Translations under genes and position numbers: made by a program
The notes under the pieces: model-generated
What the model saw: only the letters and a program-made list of their open reading frames with translations
Databases searched by the model: none
Told to the model about the DNA's origin: nothing
Shown here: positions 1 to 10,898 of the stretch, piece by piece
Position numbering within the stretch: position 1 is the first letter of the stretch
Layout: every line of letters begins with the position of its first letter
From: Pampus argenteus
Lineage: Eukaryota > Chordata > Actinopteri > Scombriformes > Stromateidae
DNA length: 64,000 nt
Reading direction: 5' to 3'
Assembly: GCA_036937835.1 (NCBI GenBank)
Contig: CM072869.1
Span: 13,103,501-13,167,500, forward strand

Positions 1-871
1 TCTCTCAGAAAAGATCATGCAAGCAGAAGAGGTAATCACAGGACCATGAATGCGCTAATGTAATTAATACCCTCCTGTTCCTGCCACTGATTTTACGACT
101 AGTTAAAAACCTTCTGCTACTTTTATGGCTTTTAGAAGCCAAGTGTGAGGTAACTTCACTCGATTCTCTTTCTCTGCCACTAGTTGACAAAGAAAAAAAA
201 TGAAAAGTCTCTAGAGAGGGTTGTATTCACCACACAGGGAGGCTAACTACCTCAGGATCAGAGCAGAACAGATGTCTAAAAAACAATTCAGAAAGACACC
301 TGACAGTTGGTGATTGCCTTTCTACAATTAACATGCCATCTCCCTTCCCCCAAAACCCTTGCCTTGCCCTCTCTGCTCTACAAACCCCCTTCTCCTTTTC
401 CATCCTTTCCTCCCTTTCACTTGGCAGAACTACAGCGGTTTCTCCAAGGCTCACCAGGCACAGTGCTTTAGCCCTGTGTAATCCTGCCAACCCTATTTCA
501 TTAGCCACGCGGACTAAAAGGCTTAACGACACAGCCCCATCGCAGTGGGAGAGAGAGTGGGAAAGAGAGAGAGAGGGAAAAAAAAAAACGACAATACAAA
601 TTTCTCAGAATACATGGCCGCTCAGCCAGTATTTACACTTTCTCTCTCTCTCCACATGCCTTGCCATATACCTCTCCCTCTCCATCTCCATCTTGCAAAG
701 GAGCCTAGAATGGATTAGAGATGGCATCAATGGGATGAGACGTATTACCAATCGATTTGGAGAGAGCATGGCATTGTTCTTCTGAGTGGAAAACTTTGGA
801 TCTGCTCAATGTGTGGATGCCAAATGCAGCTGATTTGGAGATGAAATTGTGTGGAGGAGTGTCTCATCTCT

Positions 872-874
<3 letters not shown>

Positions 875-910
<36 letters not shown>
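875..910. repeat. (TC)n microsatellite
   Basis: Uninterrupted CT dinucleotides. They create spurious Ser-Leu repeats in short open frames. Confidence 0.95.
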
Positions 911-912
<2 letters not shown>

Positions 913-2158
913 GCACTATTGCTCTCTCCTGTCTCGTTTCATCCAAAACTACTGCTTGTATTTAATCGTTAAAGTCACTGAGGACTGTTTTGTGGTCCGT
1001 CTGTATTGTCTCTCAGAAACATGTCGGGTTTAAGAGGCTGTAAAGTAGCTTTGTACTGATCTGGGGAGAAAGGAGGATAAACAAGCAGATTGGGAGAAAC
1101 CTGATCAGTGTTAATGGTGATGGTTTAGGCTTTCGTCTTTCACTGATGCCTTCTGCCTGACAGCCAAAAACACCCTTCTACTGATTAGACAGTACTGCTG
1201 AAAAAGAAAAAAATACAGGAGCAAAAGACTAAACATGCAAGTGCTTTCTATTCATGTTCTATAGCCTAATGTTAAAAAAATATTATATAAAAATGTAGTT
1301 GCACTCTACCTCTATGCTGACAGATTCTACATAAATTTTATAGTACACGAGCAATTGTCAAATCACAATTCTACCCCCTTGCCTTCAGTAGATTGTGGCG
1401 AAATGTCTAAACAAGTTCACGATTTGCATAGTGTTAGCAGAATAGTGGTGGGAGTGACAGAGGGCCTTGGCTGAAGGGCCTGAGGATGTAGGGGGGCCTG
1501 GCCGGGGTCTGCGCAGGTTGTCAGCTAAGGGCATAGTGTGTGGGAGACAGGGGCAGAGGCTGCTACCATATTTCTTCATGAGGGCGACAGTGACAGAGGA
1601 GCGACAAAATGAATGGCCTGTCAAAAGAAATGAGAACGAATAGTTCCTGTGTTCCATGGAAAGAAGACCCTTCAAGCATCAAGCGGCGGTGTGTTTGGAG
1701 GAAAAACCAGGACCAAGACTGCAACAAGCATGACTGCTAACTACTATGAAACCTGGTTCCCTGCAGAGGCTAGCAGAATGCTAACAATCACCACTAATAC
1801 GGGATCTGTAGATATATAATAGGAATAGGATGGGGGACGCAGAATACGAGAGCAAAAAGAGGAGGAGAGGGTTAGGATGGCATATAGGAATGCCGGAAGA
1901 GGCACAGTTGAGGTGTGGTCCTGCTCCTGAACCTCACCGGTTAAGCTTCAGCTATTCATCTCACAGAGATCAAGATATTTTATATATATGACTCCCTGTA
2001 CTATATACTCTCTTTTTGTACTCTTTTTATTCAGCACATTGAGATGTTTAAATGTTTAATTTAGTTCTGTTGTGTACTTTTCATCTGCATGTTTTTGAAT
2101 GACAAGAAAGTACGCTTGGTTAGGTCAAAGAATGGACTTTTTCAATTAATTTCCAATC

Positions 2159-2161
<3 letters not shown>

Positions 2162-2224
<63 letters not shown>
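2162..2224. repeat. (TA)n microsatellite
   Basis: About 31 TA units without interruption, ending about 100 bp before the inverted-repeat element at 2321. Confidence 0.97.
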
Positions 2225-2226
<2 letters not shown>

Positions 2227-2320
2227 CGCAGGTGAAAGTAATTTTGTTTTGTGTTGTGTTTTGATCTCTCCATCTCTCCAGCTCCCTTATGGAGATTTTT
2301 ATGTCCAAGACATTTATTAA

Positions 2321-3154
2321 CAGCTAGTGGACCTCCCACATCTTTCCAAATAAACATGGTTTTACATGAAATGCTGCAAAAGCTTGTTTCTGAGTCTGAG
2401 CGAAAGTGAACACAGAAACTATTCGCCTCTATCAGCCATTAAGAGTAAGTGTAAATAGATCTGTATCCGGGGCAGTTTACCGGCGAACCGAACCACCTTA
2501 CATATCCATCCGCGCCCCTCTGTTTGATTAAATGTATGAGGCTAACTTTCACCGCGATTAGAGTTTTAGGAAACTAAAAAAAGTCATTCATAACCTTATT
2601 TATTTGAGTCAGGGAGGAGACAAAACTAATTTTAAAAAACACTTGCGGTCACTGCTCTCCTCTTCCGCGAGTCAGGAGGAAAACTTTTGCTGCCGAGTGG
2701 GACCTGTAGCTGCTTCCGTCTAGCTAGCAGTGTGATGACAGTAATCCCAGTCGTGTTACTGCTACAGATGGATTTACAACGTTTATCAACGTTGCTCCAC
2801 ATGGTAAGAAAAATGTGATTTCAACACATAATGTGTGTGAGGAATGAAAACTGCACGGTGTGTATCATGTCATTATTATTGCAGGATGTACTTTGTTTAT
2901 GTCCACTAAATTACTTATATAGTAAGAAGTGATGCTTTGCTATCCACAGAAGTAAACAAACAGATTTATGCGGATGAATATGCAGCGTGGTAACCTTCCC
3001 CAGATCCAGATCCCTTTAGGTACAGTTAGCTATAATGGCTGCTACAGGTAGCTAGTTTCTATGTTTACTTTAATTCAAACTCAGAAACTTTTTAACGGGA
3101 ATTTACATAAAAATCATGTTTATTTGGAAAGATGGAGGCGGCTCAGTAGGTTGA
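2321..3154. mobile_element. Decayed inverted-repeat (MITE/foldback-like) element
   Basis: The left arm (about 2321-2532) aligns by eye with the reverse complement of the right arm (about 2950-3154). Shared blocks in the same order include CATCTTTCCAAATAAACATG at the outer end, then GTTTCTGAGT, then AACAYAGAAACTA, then CAGCCATTA, then ATCTG(G/T)ATCYGGGG, then CATATYCATCCGC and CTGTTTG at the inner end. Identity is patchy but sustained over roughly 200 bp with small indels, which is well beyond chance. The core of about 420 bp is richer in CpG and has no transposase frame. This is most simply a non-autonomous DNA element with long terminal inverted repeats. I found no convincing target-site duplication, so the outer limits are approximate and the superfamily is unknown. 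Confidence 0.7.
2734..2813 (+). other. Short ATG frame running into a splice-donor-like site
   Basis: Inside the inverted-repeat element, an ATG at 2734 opens 23 codons that run without a stop to ATG|GTAAGA, a good 5' splice-site match with GT at 2814-2815. It may be the fossil of a first exon carried by the element, or chance. There is no homology I recognise. Confidence 0.2.
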
Positions 3155-5384
3155 ACACATAGAGCCACAATGGCCACTTCTATGGAAAATGCATCAGGTT
3201 GAAATAAACTAGAATTCTTCTATTAATATGACAGGGGACGTCATTGTGTAGGTGCTCCATTTCCTCTCCATCTCTCTCTCTCTCTTCATCCAATGTCTGT
3301 TTGTCTTTTGCGATACTGCAGTGTCCCTCTATTCTGTTCTTTCCCCTTCTGTCTGCCCCTCTCTACTTCTTGTTCTGCCTCATCATTAGTGGCTGTCCCA
3401 TGTTGAGGGGAGAGTAATCTGAACTACGTGTCCCAGGGGCCCATTCCTTTACTTCCTGCTGTAGGAATAAGCGGCCTATTGATTAGTTATCAGCCCGTAA
3501 TTGGGCTGCGATCTCCCTCGCCCTCAGATATCCCCCAGATATATGACACTCCTGACAGGCTGAGGAGGTGGGTGAGGAGGCGGGGGTTGAGCGGTGGTGG
3601 GTGGGGGTGTTCCTCCTGCCTGCCTGCCAACATTTTACTCAACAAAATGTCTTCCTGACCACATAGATGCCAACTGCTGCCCACGCCTCTTCCTGCAAAG
3701 GGATTTTTGACATCTTGCCAGGGAAAGATTATTCAATCTTTCAAATTATACAGCTAGCGAGAGGTCCAGCAGGATTTTATGCTCTGAGTTAACTATGAGC
3801 ACCCAGTTTTGCCATTTTCTCATAGGAATAAACTCTGAAATTGTAATCAGAGTTTTAAAATGAAAATGGTGCGGCTTACCGAGAAAGAAACTTATATAAG
3901 CTCAGAGTAAGTACACCATTCGCATATGGATAATTGCCTGTGAGGGATTTCAATACAAATTGAGGCTCAGGAAGCGGATAAGCAACAGGAAGGGTGTCTC
4001 TGCTCCTGTGTAAGCATCCAAATCTACTGTGAGTGCGCAAAGAACCATGACTAACTCTTACTAAGTCTGTTTGTGCGTTTTTAGGAAAAGCTTAAAGATA
4101 CTTTCCTCTCTTCTTCATCTTGCTCCCATTTGCTGTCATAACCTCCTTTTCCCCCCAAAAAAATATGTCTCTCTCTTTCAGGATCTCCATCTTTTAATCA
4201 GACTCAGAAATGCATACATCACTCTCCAAACGCTCCCACACTTTGCACTCATCACCACGAGGTGTTAATTGTGTGCATTTGTGAGCTTAATGTAAGGGTG
4301 CAGAGTGGAGATGAAGAGGAGACGTGTCCCGCTGGGTTCTCCAGACAGACACAACATGTCAAACCCTCCATTTAGCAGCCAGATTAACACTTATCCCAGC
4401 CCTCTCCCTGCTCCATCGCTCCTCCCTTCTCTCCCTCAAAACCACATTTGATAAACATCTCATTTCCACACTCAATATTGCCATAATCAAAAGTCCACCC
4501 ATTACATGAAGCCTGTTCATCATCCCGCTTCACTCATCCTTCGGTTCAGTAAAAATCAAACTCTTTTTCCTTCATTCCCCTCCCTCGCTCTCCCTCAGAG
4601 ATGTAAGTATCCTAGTGGAAGTGCGTTTGTCTCCTGGCATTAATCTAGCGGAGATATAAAGGATTGTTATATGAGGCTGCATTGTCCTGTGGGCTGTATT
4701 GTCTCTGCATCTTCCTCTCTGACAGAGTGCAGAATAATGCAGAGAGATGTGACTTTAGTTTGCCTGCTTTCTCACATGCTCCTCCGCTTACTAAGAGCTA
4801 TAGGCAAATGATTCTTCTTTTCCTGAGGAATAGTTGAGGGGATCATCTCAGGGAGGTTTAAATTAATATTTACATTCATCTGCAATAATCTTAAATCACA
4901 CTGCACGCAGGGGTGTTTTTATTCTCATCTCTCTCGGCTGAATCTTTAAAGGGACATGTGTGGAAAAACATGGGTCATGAGGAGTGTTGTATCAGTGACG
5001 TGTGCTATATGTTAACAAAAGAAAAGCATACAGAGGCTGTGCACCATGTTGTTCTTTCTGTATTTCTGTAATTTTGTATGGCATTATGTAGTTTTTTTGT
5101 ATCTATTTTCCTGGGATGATATTTTAAAGATTCATTTTTTTTATTTTATGTGACTGTACTAAAATTCTTACCTTAATATCTTATTTATTTAATGTAACTA
5201 CAGTTATAATAGTTACATATAATCTAAATAACTGTTCTACTGTCTCTCTTCATCACGAATAAACAGCATGTTTATGTAAACAATTCCAGTGCACATTTTC
5301 CTAAATTTCAGTAGTTCAGCCACAAATCAACCAAACCATTGTCATCGTTGTCCATCCTGAATTAGTCTATCTGGTTGTCTGTTT
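3155..5384. other. Intergenic, candidate regulatory stretches, no gene seen
   Basis: No coding signal. Two parts (about 3410-3740 and 4600-4960) lack simple repeats and have mixed composition with AT-rich homeodomain-type words, as in conserved non-coding elements. The remainder is AT-rich or pyrimidine-rich filler. Confidence 0.5.
3410..3740. promoter_or_regulatory. Candidate conserved non-coding element
   Basis: Repeat-free, balanced composition with a TTGATTAGTTATCAGC segment, a GTAATTGGGCTGCGATC segment and a duplicated CAGATAT(C/A) word. It lies about 7 kb upstream of the maf promoter. This is inferred from texture and motifs only; no alignment was possible. Confidence 0.3.
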
Positions 5385-5505
5385 TTTATATTAACTGATT
5401 AATAGTTAAATTAATAAAACAGAACAACTAATCAGTTATGCAAATTGTTGTTGACTGTCGGTTGACGAACTGGATAATCGGTAATTTGTTTCAACACTGT
5501 TTAAT
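5385..5505. mobile_element. Degenerate end of a teleost hAT-like repeat
   Basis: The segment CTGTCGGTTGACGAACTGG followed by ATAATCGGTAATTTGTTTCA resembles, from memory, the 3' end of the abundant fish repeat whose start is GGGCTGCAACTAACGATTA (expected end about CTGTCGATCGACTAAT...AATCGTTTCAGC). Many substitutions are present. The same family is better preserved at about 61161-61230. Confidence 0.4.
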
Positions 5506-7199
5506 TCAACCATTTTTTGTCGTTTCAGCTGCATTTACCAAACAAATGTTTTGTAAGATATACAAGAACATGAAATTGATCAGAGAGTTTCTGAGCCACC
5601 GGGTCAGAGAGGGTCTTTCAGTACTGGTGAGTAAATCTCTGGACTCATACTGTATGTATGTATGTGTGATTTCATTTTATTGTTTAAACATGCAGGATGA
5701 CTATATGGAGGAGGTGAAGGAGGAGAAAGAGGACTCCTTGCACCTCCTCTCTGTGTGACGGCGCAGCTCGACTCTGACTAATGGCGAAACTCTATATGTA
5801 TATGAGTCACATTAATAAAAGCACAGAGTGGACACTGTAGACATTAATAACAGTGTACAGTTGCAGAGAGTAGTACACATACCGACCACATCAATAACAA
5901 CTCACAACCTCCAGCTGCAACATGAATCATCACGCCAGTGTATAGAGTCACACATGCAAACACTGTATTCATATTCTAAACCTAAAAATAGGAGATCACA
6001 GCCGTGAGCCAAGAAAAGGTAAAAATCAACACAATACATCTCCACACATGTAGAGAAAGCAAATATCTGTGTTTCTTGTATTGTTTGTGTTGTTTTTCAG
6101 GAGGAGTGTTGACTTACCTGCTCCTCCACACGCTGTGCGATGCATGTTGGGGATAGCTAATGAGGCCAATAATGTAGCAGTGTGTGTGTCTAATGACAGA
6201 AAATGAGCTCAGGCTCCATGCAATTCATGCTTAATTGTTGTGTGTTTGTGTGTGTTACCTGTAACATAATAACATTACTAAACCTGGAATGTTGAATACA
6301 TGATGAACATGTCTGCATTGTTCAATTTCCTATTTTCATGTGCTCATGAAACCCTTGAAAAACATACATTTTACAGATTTCATTGACGTGTGAATGACCC
6401 ACATCCCTTCATCGTGTTACCTGTTTACACCAGACATCATATTATAAACTACATACTTGTGTGTATATTTTTTAAAGTATAATAACAGTGCATTCTGTGT
6501 TACAGAGAGACAGAGAGCAGATGAGACTGCTCAGAGGACGCCTGTGATGTCCACCTGCTGTGAGAGACAATAACCAGATGTGAAGAGGAGAGTTTGACAC
6601 ATGCAAGTCTGCTCACTGTGGCCAATTACCAGGTTGAAGCATCCTTCTGGCAGGCACAGAGCCAGAGAAAGACGGCATGTCACAGCCTGGGTTTCTAATC
6701 AAGTGCATTCAGTCATTTGAATCAGAATCTTACTGTTCTGGTGTTTTACTCTGCATAATGTTTCCATTTTAGGCTTAAGGCATGTGATTAGCTGTGGCTG
6801 TTGGACACTTCTGCCACTGCAGAGTTTAACCAGTAAAAGTAGATGAGGGAAAAAGCTTACAGACATATTATTGGTAAGCCCATGTCCTGTGTGTGTCTGT
6901 GTAAATGTGTGTATGCCCAATGCAAGGTAAGGTTGTTTCTAGTCCAATAACCATGATTTCTTTCTATATTTTTTTAGTATATGAAGTCCACATCTAAACA
7001 GACAGTTTAGACTCGGAGAGTCTCTCCCCACTTCGTGTGCAGGTAAATGAATTGAAAAGGTTGTAAAAGTGTGATTAATGCAGAGCTGGGGAACAGGACA
7101 ATGAGATAGAAAGAGAATGACTGGGCCTGTTCTCTCAAATATGGGACTTTGTTTCCATGATGTGGAAGGTTATTATCTTAATATGCATTATTTTATTCC

Positions 7200-7560
7200 C
7201 CCTGTAAAACAGTGGCAGAGGAAAGCACTGCACCGTTCATCGAGCTACTCCTAATAGCCTCTCACAGCTTCTCATTCTATTACAAAAGATACAACAGTTA
7301 GTTAAGACCCCACGAAACATTTCATTTTCTGTCCTGCTAATTAAATGTGCCTCAGATGAGCCCACTGAGCCCACTCTTCTGGTTGTCCCCCCCATTTGGA
7401 GTGCCACCAGAGTTTAATATATGGCATTAAACGGGGATTGAGAATGAATATGAAGCCAACCTCCCGTTGGGAATGTAATGAATGATTATAAGGCGTAATC
7501 TTAGTAATGCAGAAATCCTTTAGTTTAGTTTCTGTCATTTTATTGAAGTTACTGTCTGTT
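7200..7560. promoter_or_regulatory. Candidate conserved non-coding element
   Basis: A repeat-free block with words such as TAATATATGGCATTAAACG, GTAATGAATGATTATAAGG and CTAATTAAATG, which are homeodomain-type cores. It sits about 3 kb upstream of the maf promoter. Texture-based inference only. Confidence 0.3.
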
Positions 7561-7819
7561 AAATGTGGTAATGACTGTGGCTATTTTTGGCACACTTAAA
7601 TTTTGAGTTGTGTAAGTGGGGATATAAAATGCATATTTTGCAGAAGTGAGCTTTATTTTTTTTTCTCAAGCTTTTCCACTCACCAGTTCTTTTTTTTTTT
7701 TTTTTTGACAAAACATTGTGATATTATTTCATACAGCAATAGGATCATCATATCATGGTGTTTACACTGCCATATGTGTCTGAAATAAATTGTATTTCTG
7801 CATGTTCTTGATTTTACAG

Positions 7820-7875
7820 ATCCCGCTAGCTCTCGCTTCTACAAATAGATATGGCTGAACGAACCTGCGATAAAG
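7820..7875 (+). other. Exon-like segment (possible non-coding or leader exon)
   Basis: A pyrimidine-leaning acceptor (GTTCTTGATTTTACAG|ATC) precedes 56 bp that contain ATGGCTGAACGAACCTGCG and end in AAAG|GTAGGT, a good donor. An ATG at 7851 opens eight codons into the donor. It could be an exon of an upstream maf transcript or of a lncRNA, a transposon fragment, or chance. No homology was recognised. Confidence 0.2.
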
Positions 7876-9221
7876 GTAGGTAACAAAGCAAACAACATAT
7901 ACATCCACTGTAAGTGTGCAACTTCAGGGAACCCCAGAGGCAAACAAAAGGTTAGCATGCTGAAAATAAAAGTGAGGTCTATTGCAACATGGCACATAAG
8001 TCATACTGTAATGAGGATGTTTTTAATAGATGTAACAATTAGTAAAGTTGCAGTACCAGTAAATCACGGTGAGGTCTGCAAGCACTGGTTATTCGTTACC
8101 CATGATGCATCAGTGTTCTCCTGGGGTGAACTATGAAAGGTCAGACAGTGTCTCATTAACACACACTGTAGCTGGGCTTCTCATGTAGAGGCCAGGCTAC
8201 TAACACATGGGTTGTACACATAAGGCTGGAGCATTAGCAGGGTTAAAGAAGACTTAACCTGGTTCAAAAAGTTACATGTTTTTCATTCTTAAACCACTTG
8301 ACTGCAAAACTCTGGTTTCAAATATCAGTTTTATGCTGTTTTTACATAAATGTAAATGTATTTCATTGCTTTTGGTACTGTATGTCAGTCTTACAGTAGA
8401 TATACAGCATGTTCGCTTGTAGTAAAGGGAAACTTGTGAAACTTCAGTGGTTGATAAAGCTACACTTTCATCCTAATTTGATGTAGCCTGTCTGGAATAT
8501 CATCCCTGATATAATAAAGACAGTATTTTAGTAGACTCCAAGACTGATAAATCCTAGTTTAACAGATCTATCAAACACAGAGCTCATGCAGCAGCTAGAG
8601 TCCACTGCTGAATCAACTATGACAACTATGAAAATCAAACTAAAATGAACTATATCATACTGTGTATGTGAAACAATTTTAATTAAATTGTAAGTGGGTG
8701 ACAGTCAACAGAAGGATTATTCACCTGTTACTAAACTGTAGTGCATATTGCTATGGAGACCTACCTATGACTGAATAAAAAGCAATACCACCTTACACAT
8801 AAGAAATATGTACTGCTGTTAGTCTCAAATTCGTCTCCTGTATCTGATTGCCAGTCTGAATTTACACCACAACAGCAAGGGCATACAGTATAGTAGCATC
8901 AGATGGGCCACCTCATCTGTTTAATATTTATTCAGACGCATCAGAGGGGCCTCTGTTGTGTGTTCCAATGAATAAAACACGATGTTTATCCTTCCTGTTT
9001 AACGTTAAGTCCCCATGAACAGTCACAGGGACCAAGAGAATATTTACTTGTGTTGGGACACTGGGGAGTTGGATTATCTGCTGGCGGCTTTGTAGTTTTC
9101 TGAAGCTTCCCCGTGTGACATGTTCCAGGGAGAGTGCTCTTATTTACTCTCCAGTCCTCTGTGTATAGGCCTCCTTATTGTTTGTTCTTATGTGCCACCA
9201 CTCCTGAGGACTGTACTCCAG

Positions 9222-9252
<31 letters not shown>
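9222..9252. repeat. (GA)n microsatellite
   Basis: GA dinucleotides with one GG interruption near the end. Confidence 0.9.
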
Positions 9253-9253
<1 letters not shown>

Positions 9254-9659
9254 TACAGTAACTGTGCTGTGATCATTACATGGGATTGAGACTATAGACT
9301 TAAAAAAAAACATGGATGGAGGTGTTGTCACCATTAGAAAAGGGATTTTCTGTTGACAAGCATTTAATGTGAATACATTATCATGGGACACGTGTGCAAC
9401 ACAATGGATTTACACTTTTCTTTTTAAATAATAATGATTTGTATATAGTTTAAATAATCTTTCTTTGGTAAATTTTATTTTGTTTTCATTTTGAAACATC
9501 ATTTTTTCCCCACTAGGAGTCACAGAAGTAAATGCTTTGTTCACTAATCTTAATATCCAGCTGTAAGGTTAGCAGAGAGCTGATGATAAAACATTATTTT
9601 TCATCACTTAAAGCTGCTAAACATTCGTAACTCGCAAGAATACCAGACACACACATAAA

Positions 9660-9960
9660 CTCAGCAACCTTCATGAAGTATTTCTTTATACCGAAAGGTG
9701 GCGACATTGGGTTTCCAAAAGATGACATTCAACCAGACCCTTTCCAAACATTTTCACCTTTCTGTCACAGCGATCTGCTTTATCTGTGCTCATTTGTTAT
9801 TGCGATTATAGTAAAAGCATACAGAGCATTTATCTCTTAGTGCCAATTATTAGAAGGCACTCCGATGCCTTCTAATAATGTTTTGGATGTTGTGTTGTTT
9901 GAGAAGCGTGTTTTAAATCAATTTCTTAGTTAATTAGCAAGTTGTCTATAATTAATGAAA
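9660..9960. promoter_or_regulatory. Candidate maf proximal upstream element with hairpin
   Basis: A repeat-free block 500-800 bp upstream of the TATA box. It includes AAAGGTGGCGACATTGGG, TTGTTATTGCGATTATAG and the perfect hairpin at 9846-9879. Its position and texture suggest a promoter-proximal control region, but this is inference. Confidence 0.3.
9846..9879. repeat. Perfect 14-bp-stem hairpin, 6-nt loop
   Basis: ATTATTAGAAGGCA at 9846-9859 is exactly reverse-complemented at 9866-9879, with the loop CTCCGA between. It lies about 555 bp upstream of the maf TATA box. It is too short for a typical pre-miRNA. It could be a dimeric protein site or a remnant of a small inverted repeat. Confidence 0.85.
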
Positions 9961-10351
9961 AAACGCTTGTGTAAAGTTCGCCAATAAACACACACACATT
10001 GAGGACAGGATTAAGAAAGGCTGACTGATCGACGAACAGCACTGAAAACAACAACAACACTGTTCACTCCATCATTCAATTCAAATGATATATTATTATG
10101 TGATTATTATAATCATAAAACATTAAAAACATTGATAATAATTAAATCTCATGAATTTAAAAAAGAAAGAAAGAAATGCATCATGCATATTTACCATCTG
10201 ACATCTTCTGTTAATGTCTGCAGTTTGTTTTCTTTTGCTTTTTCTTCTTTCTTTTTTATACAAAGTGGGGAAAAGGGATGCATATTGAGTCTCATGTGTC
10301 AATCTTCTGATGGGTTTAGACAGTTCAGAAAACTTTGGTTTCTATACTAAT

Positions 10352-10440
10352 ATGCTAATTACATCCCCGGGCTGCGCTGCTCATTGGCTGAGTCTCAGTC
10401 AATTTCATATTTCAGTCCTGACGTCAGGACGCCTATAAAA
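10352..10440 (+). promoter_or_regulatory. maf: maf core and proximal promoter
   Basis: In order: ATGCTAATTA (octamer/homeodomain-like, about 10352-10361), an inverted CCAAT box (ATTGG, 10383-10387), a GCTGAGTC MARE-type half site (10387-10394), the palindrome GTCCTGACGTCAGGAC (10415-10430) and TATAAAA (10434-10440). By the usual spacing, transcription should start near 10462-10472, where another MARE-like half site, GCTGACT (10466-10472), occurs. The set is compact and correctly ordered ahead of the maf leader. Factor assignments are inferred from consensus words only. Confidence 0.8.
10415..10430. promoter_or_regulatory. 16-bp perfect palindrome, CRE core / C-MARE-like
   Basis: GTCCTGACGTCAGGAC is its own reverse complement. 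The centre TGACGTCA (10419-10426) is the full CRE/ATF site. Compared with the CRE-type Maf recognition element TGCTGACGTCAGCA it differs at only one symmetric pair, 12 of 14 bases matching. It ends 3 bp before the TATA box. Confidence 0.75.
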
Positions 10441-10464
10441 CTAAGCAATGGTTTTTAACTCGTC

Positions 10465-10898
10465 GGCTGACTGATCCCTTAGAAAAAAAATCTATCAATC
10501 CCTGGGTGGAGGTTTTTTTTTTCCTTTCTCCACAAGGCAACTATTTGCCCTGGACACGTACGTGAACCTCCTCAATTTGGCGCACTAATCCTAAAAGGAG
10601 CCATGAAGTGTTAAATGGTAGAAACAGAGAGAGCGGCGCTCAGACACCCGCACGCTGGGAGAGAGGGAGGAAACAGCGCTGCTCCAATGCGTCTGTGCAA
10701 CACAGACTGAAGAAAAAAAAAACTTATCGACTCACAAAACCAAAACTGCGCTGCGCAATTAGTGCGAGAAAAATTCACTTTTTCCTCCGGTTTTTGAAGA
10801 AAATAAATAAAGAAATCAAGCTGGCTCAGTGCGTGTCTCAGCAGCCCACTTTGACAGGTGCTCCTCACCCCCTTTGGAGGACTGTCAACAGCAAGAGG
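10465..10898 (+). other. maf: maf 5' untranslated leader (inferred)
   Basis: The leader extends from the TATA-predicted start (about 10465) to the base before the initiating ATG, roughly 430 nt. No ATG occurs before 10603. Two uORFs follow (10603-10614 and 10615-10710), then no further ATG until the main start. The main frame happens to be open from about 10608, but that stretch has no ATG start and no Maf-like sequence, so it is treated as leader. Confidence 0.6.
10603..10710 (+). other. Two abutting upstream ORFs in the maf leader
   Basis: uORF1 is ATG AAG TGT TAA (10603-10614). Its stop is immediately followed by the ATG of uORF2 (10615-10710, 31 codons, stop TGA), with a second internal ATG at 10687. 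Both share a frame that differs from the maf frame, and both end before the main ATG. Such uORFs usually dampen translation of the main frame and allow reinitiation. Whether they are translated is not known. Confidence 0.6.

Larger units (their letters stand above)
1..2320. other. Intergenic flank upstream of maf, no gene seen
   Basis: No open frame here resembles a known protein. Those over 60 codons are low-complexity or repeat-driven. The stretch holds a (TC)n tract near 875-910, a (TA)n tract at 2162-2224 and purine-rich runs. The part from about 1385 to 1700 is free of simple repeats and has the mixed, non-repetitive texture of conserved regulatory DNA, but nothing in it can be named. 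Confidence 0.6.
5506..9845. other. Intergenic region upstream of maf, no gene seen
   Basis: No supported coding region. It contains the exon-like segment 7820-7875, a repeat-free block near 7200-7560 and a (GA)n tract at 9222-9252. The open frame at 5438-5758 begins inside the hAT-like fragment and shows no recognisable domain. Confidence 0.5.

Noticed and set aside
333..785. 150-codon open frame near the window start
   Set aside because: Ser/Leu-rich from pyrimidine-rich DNA, with no domain, promoter or splice context.
5438..5758. 106-codon open frame
   Set aside because: It begins inside a degenerate transposon-like fragment and has no recognisable domain.
10608..10898. N-terminal extension of Maf in the same frame
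   Set aside because: The frame starts at a GTG, not an ATG. The conserved c-Maf N-terminus begins at the ATG at 10899, which has a strong start context. The extension is basic and low-complexity and has no Maf similarity.
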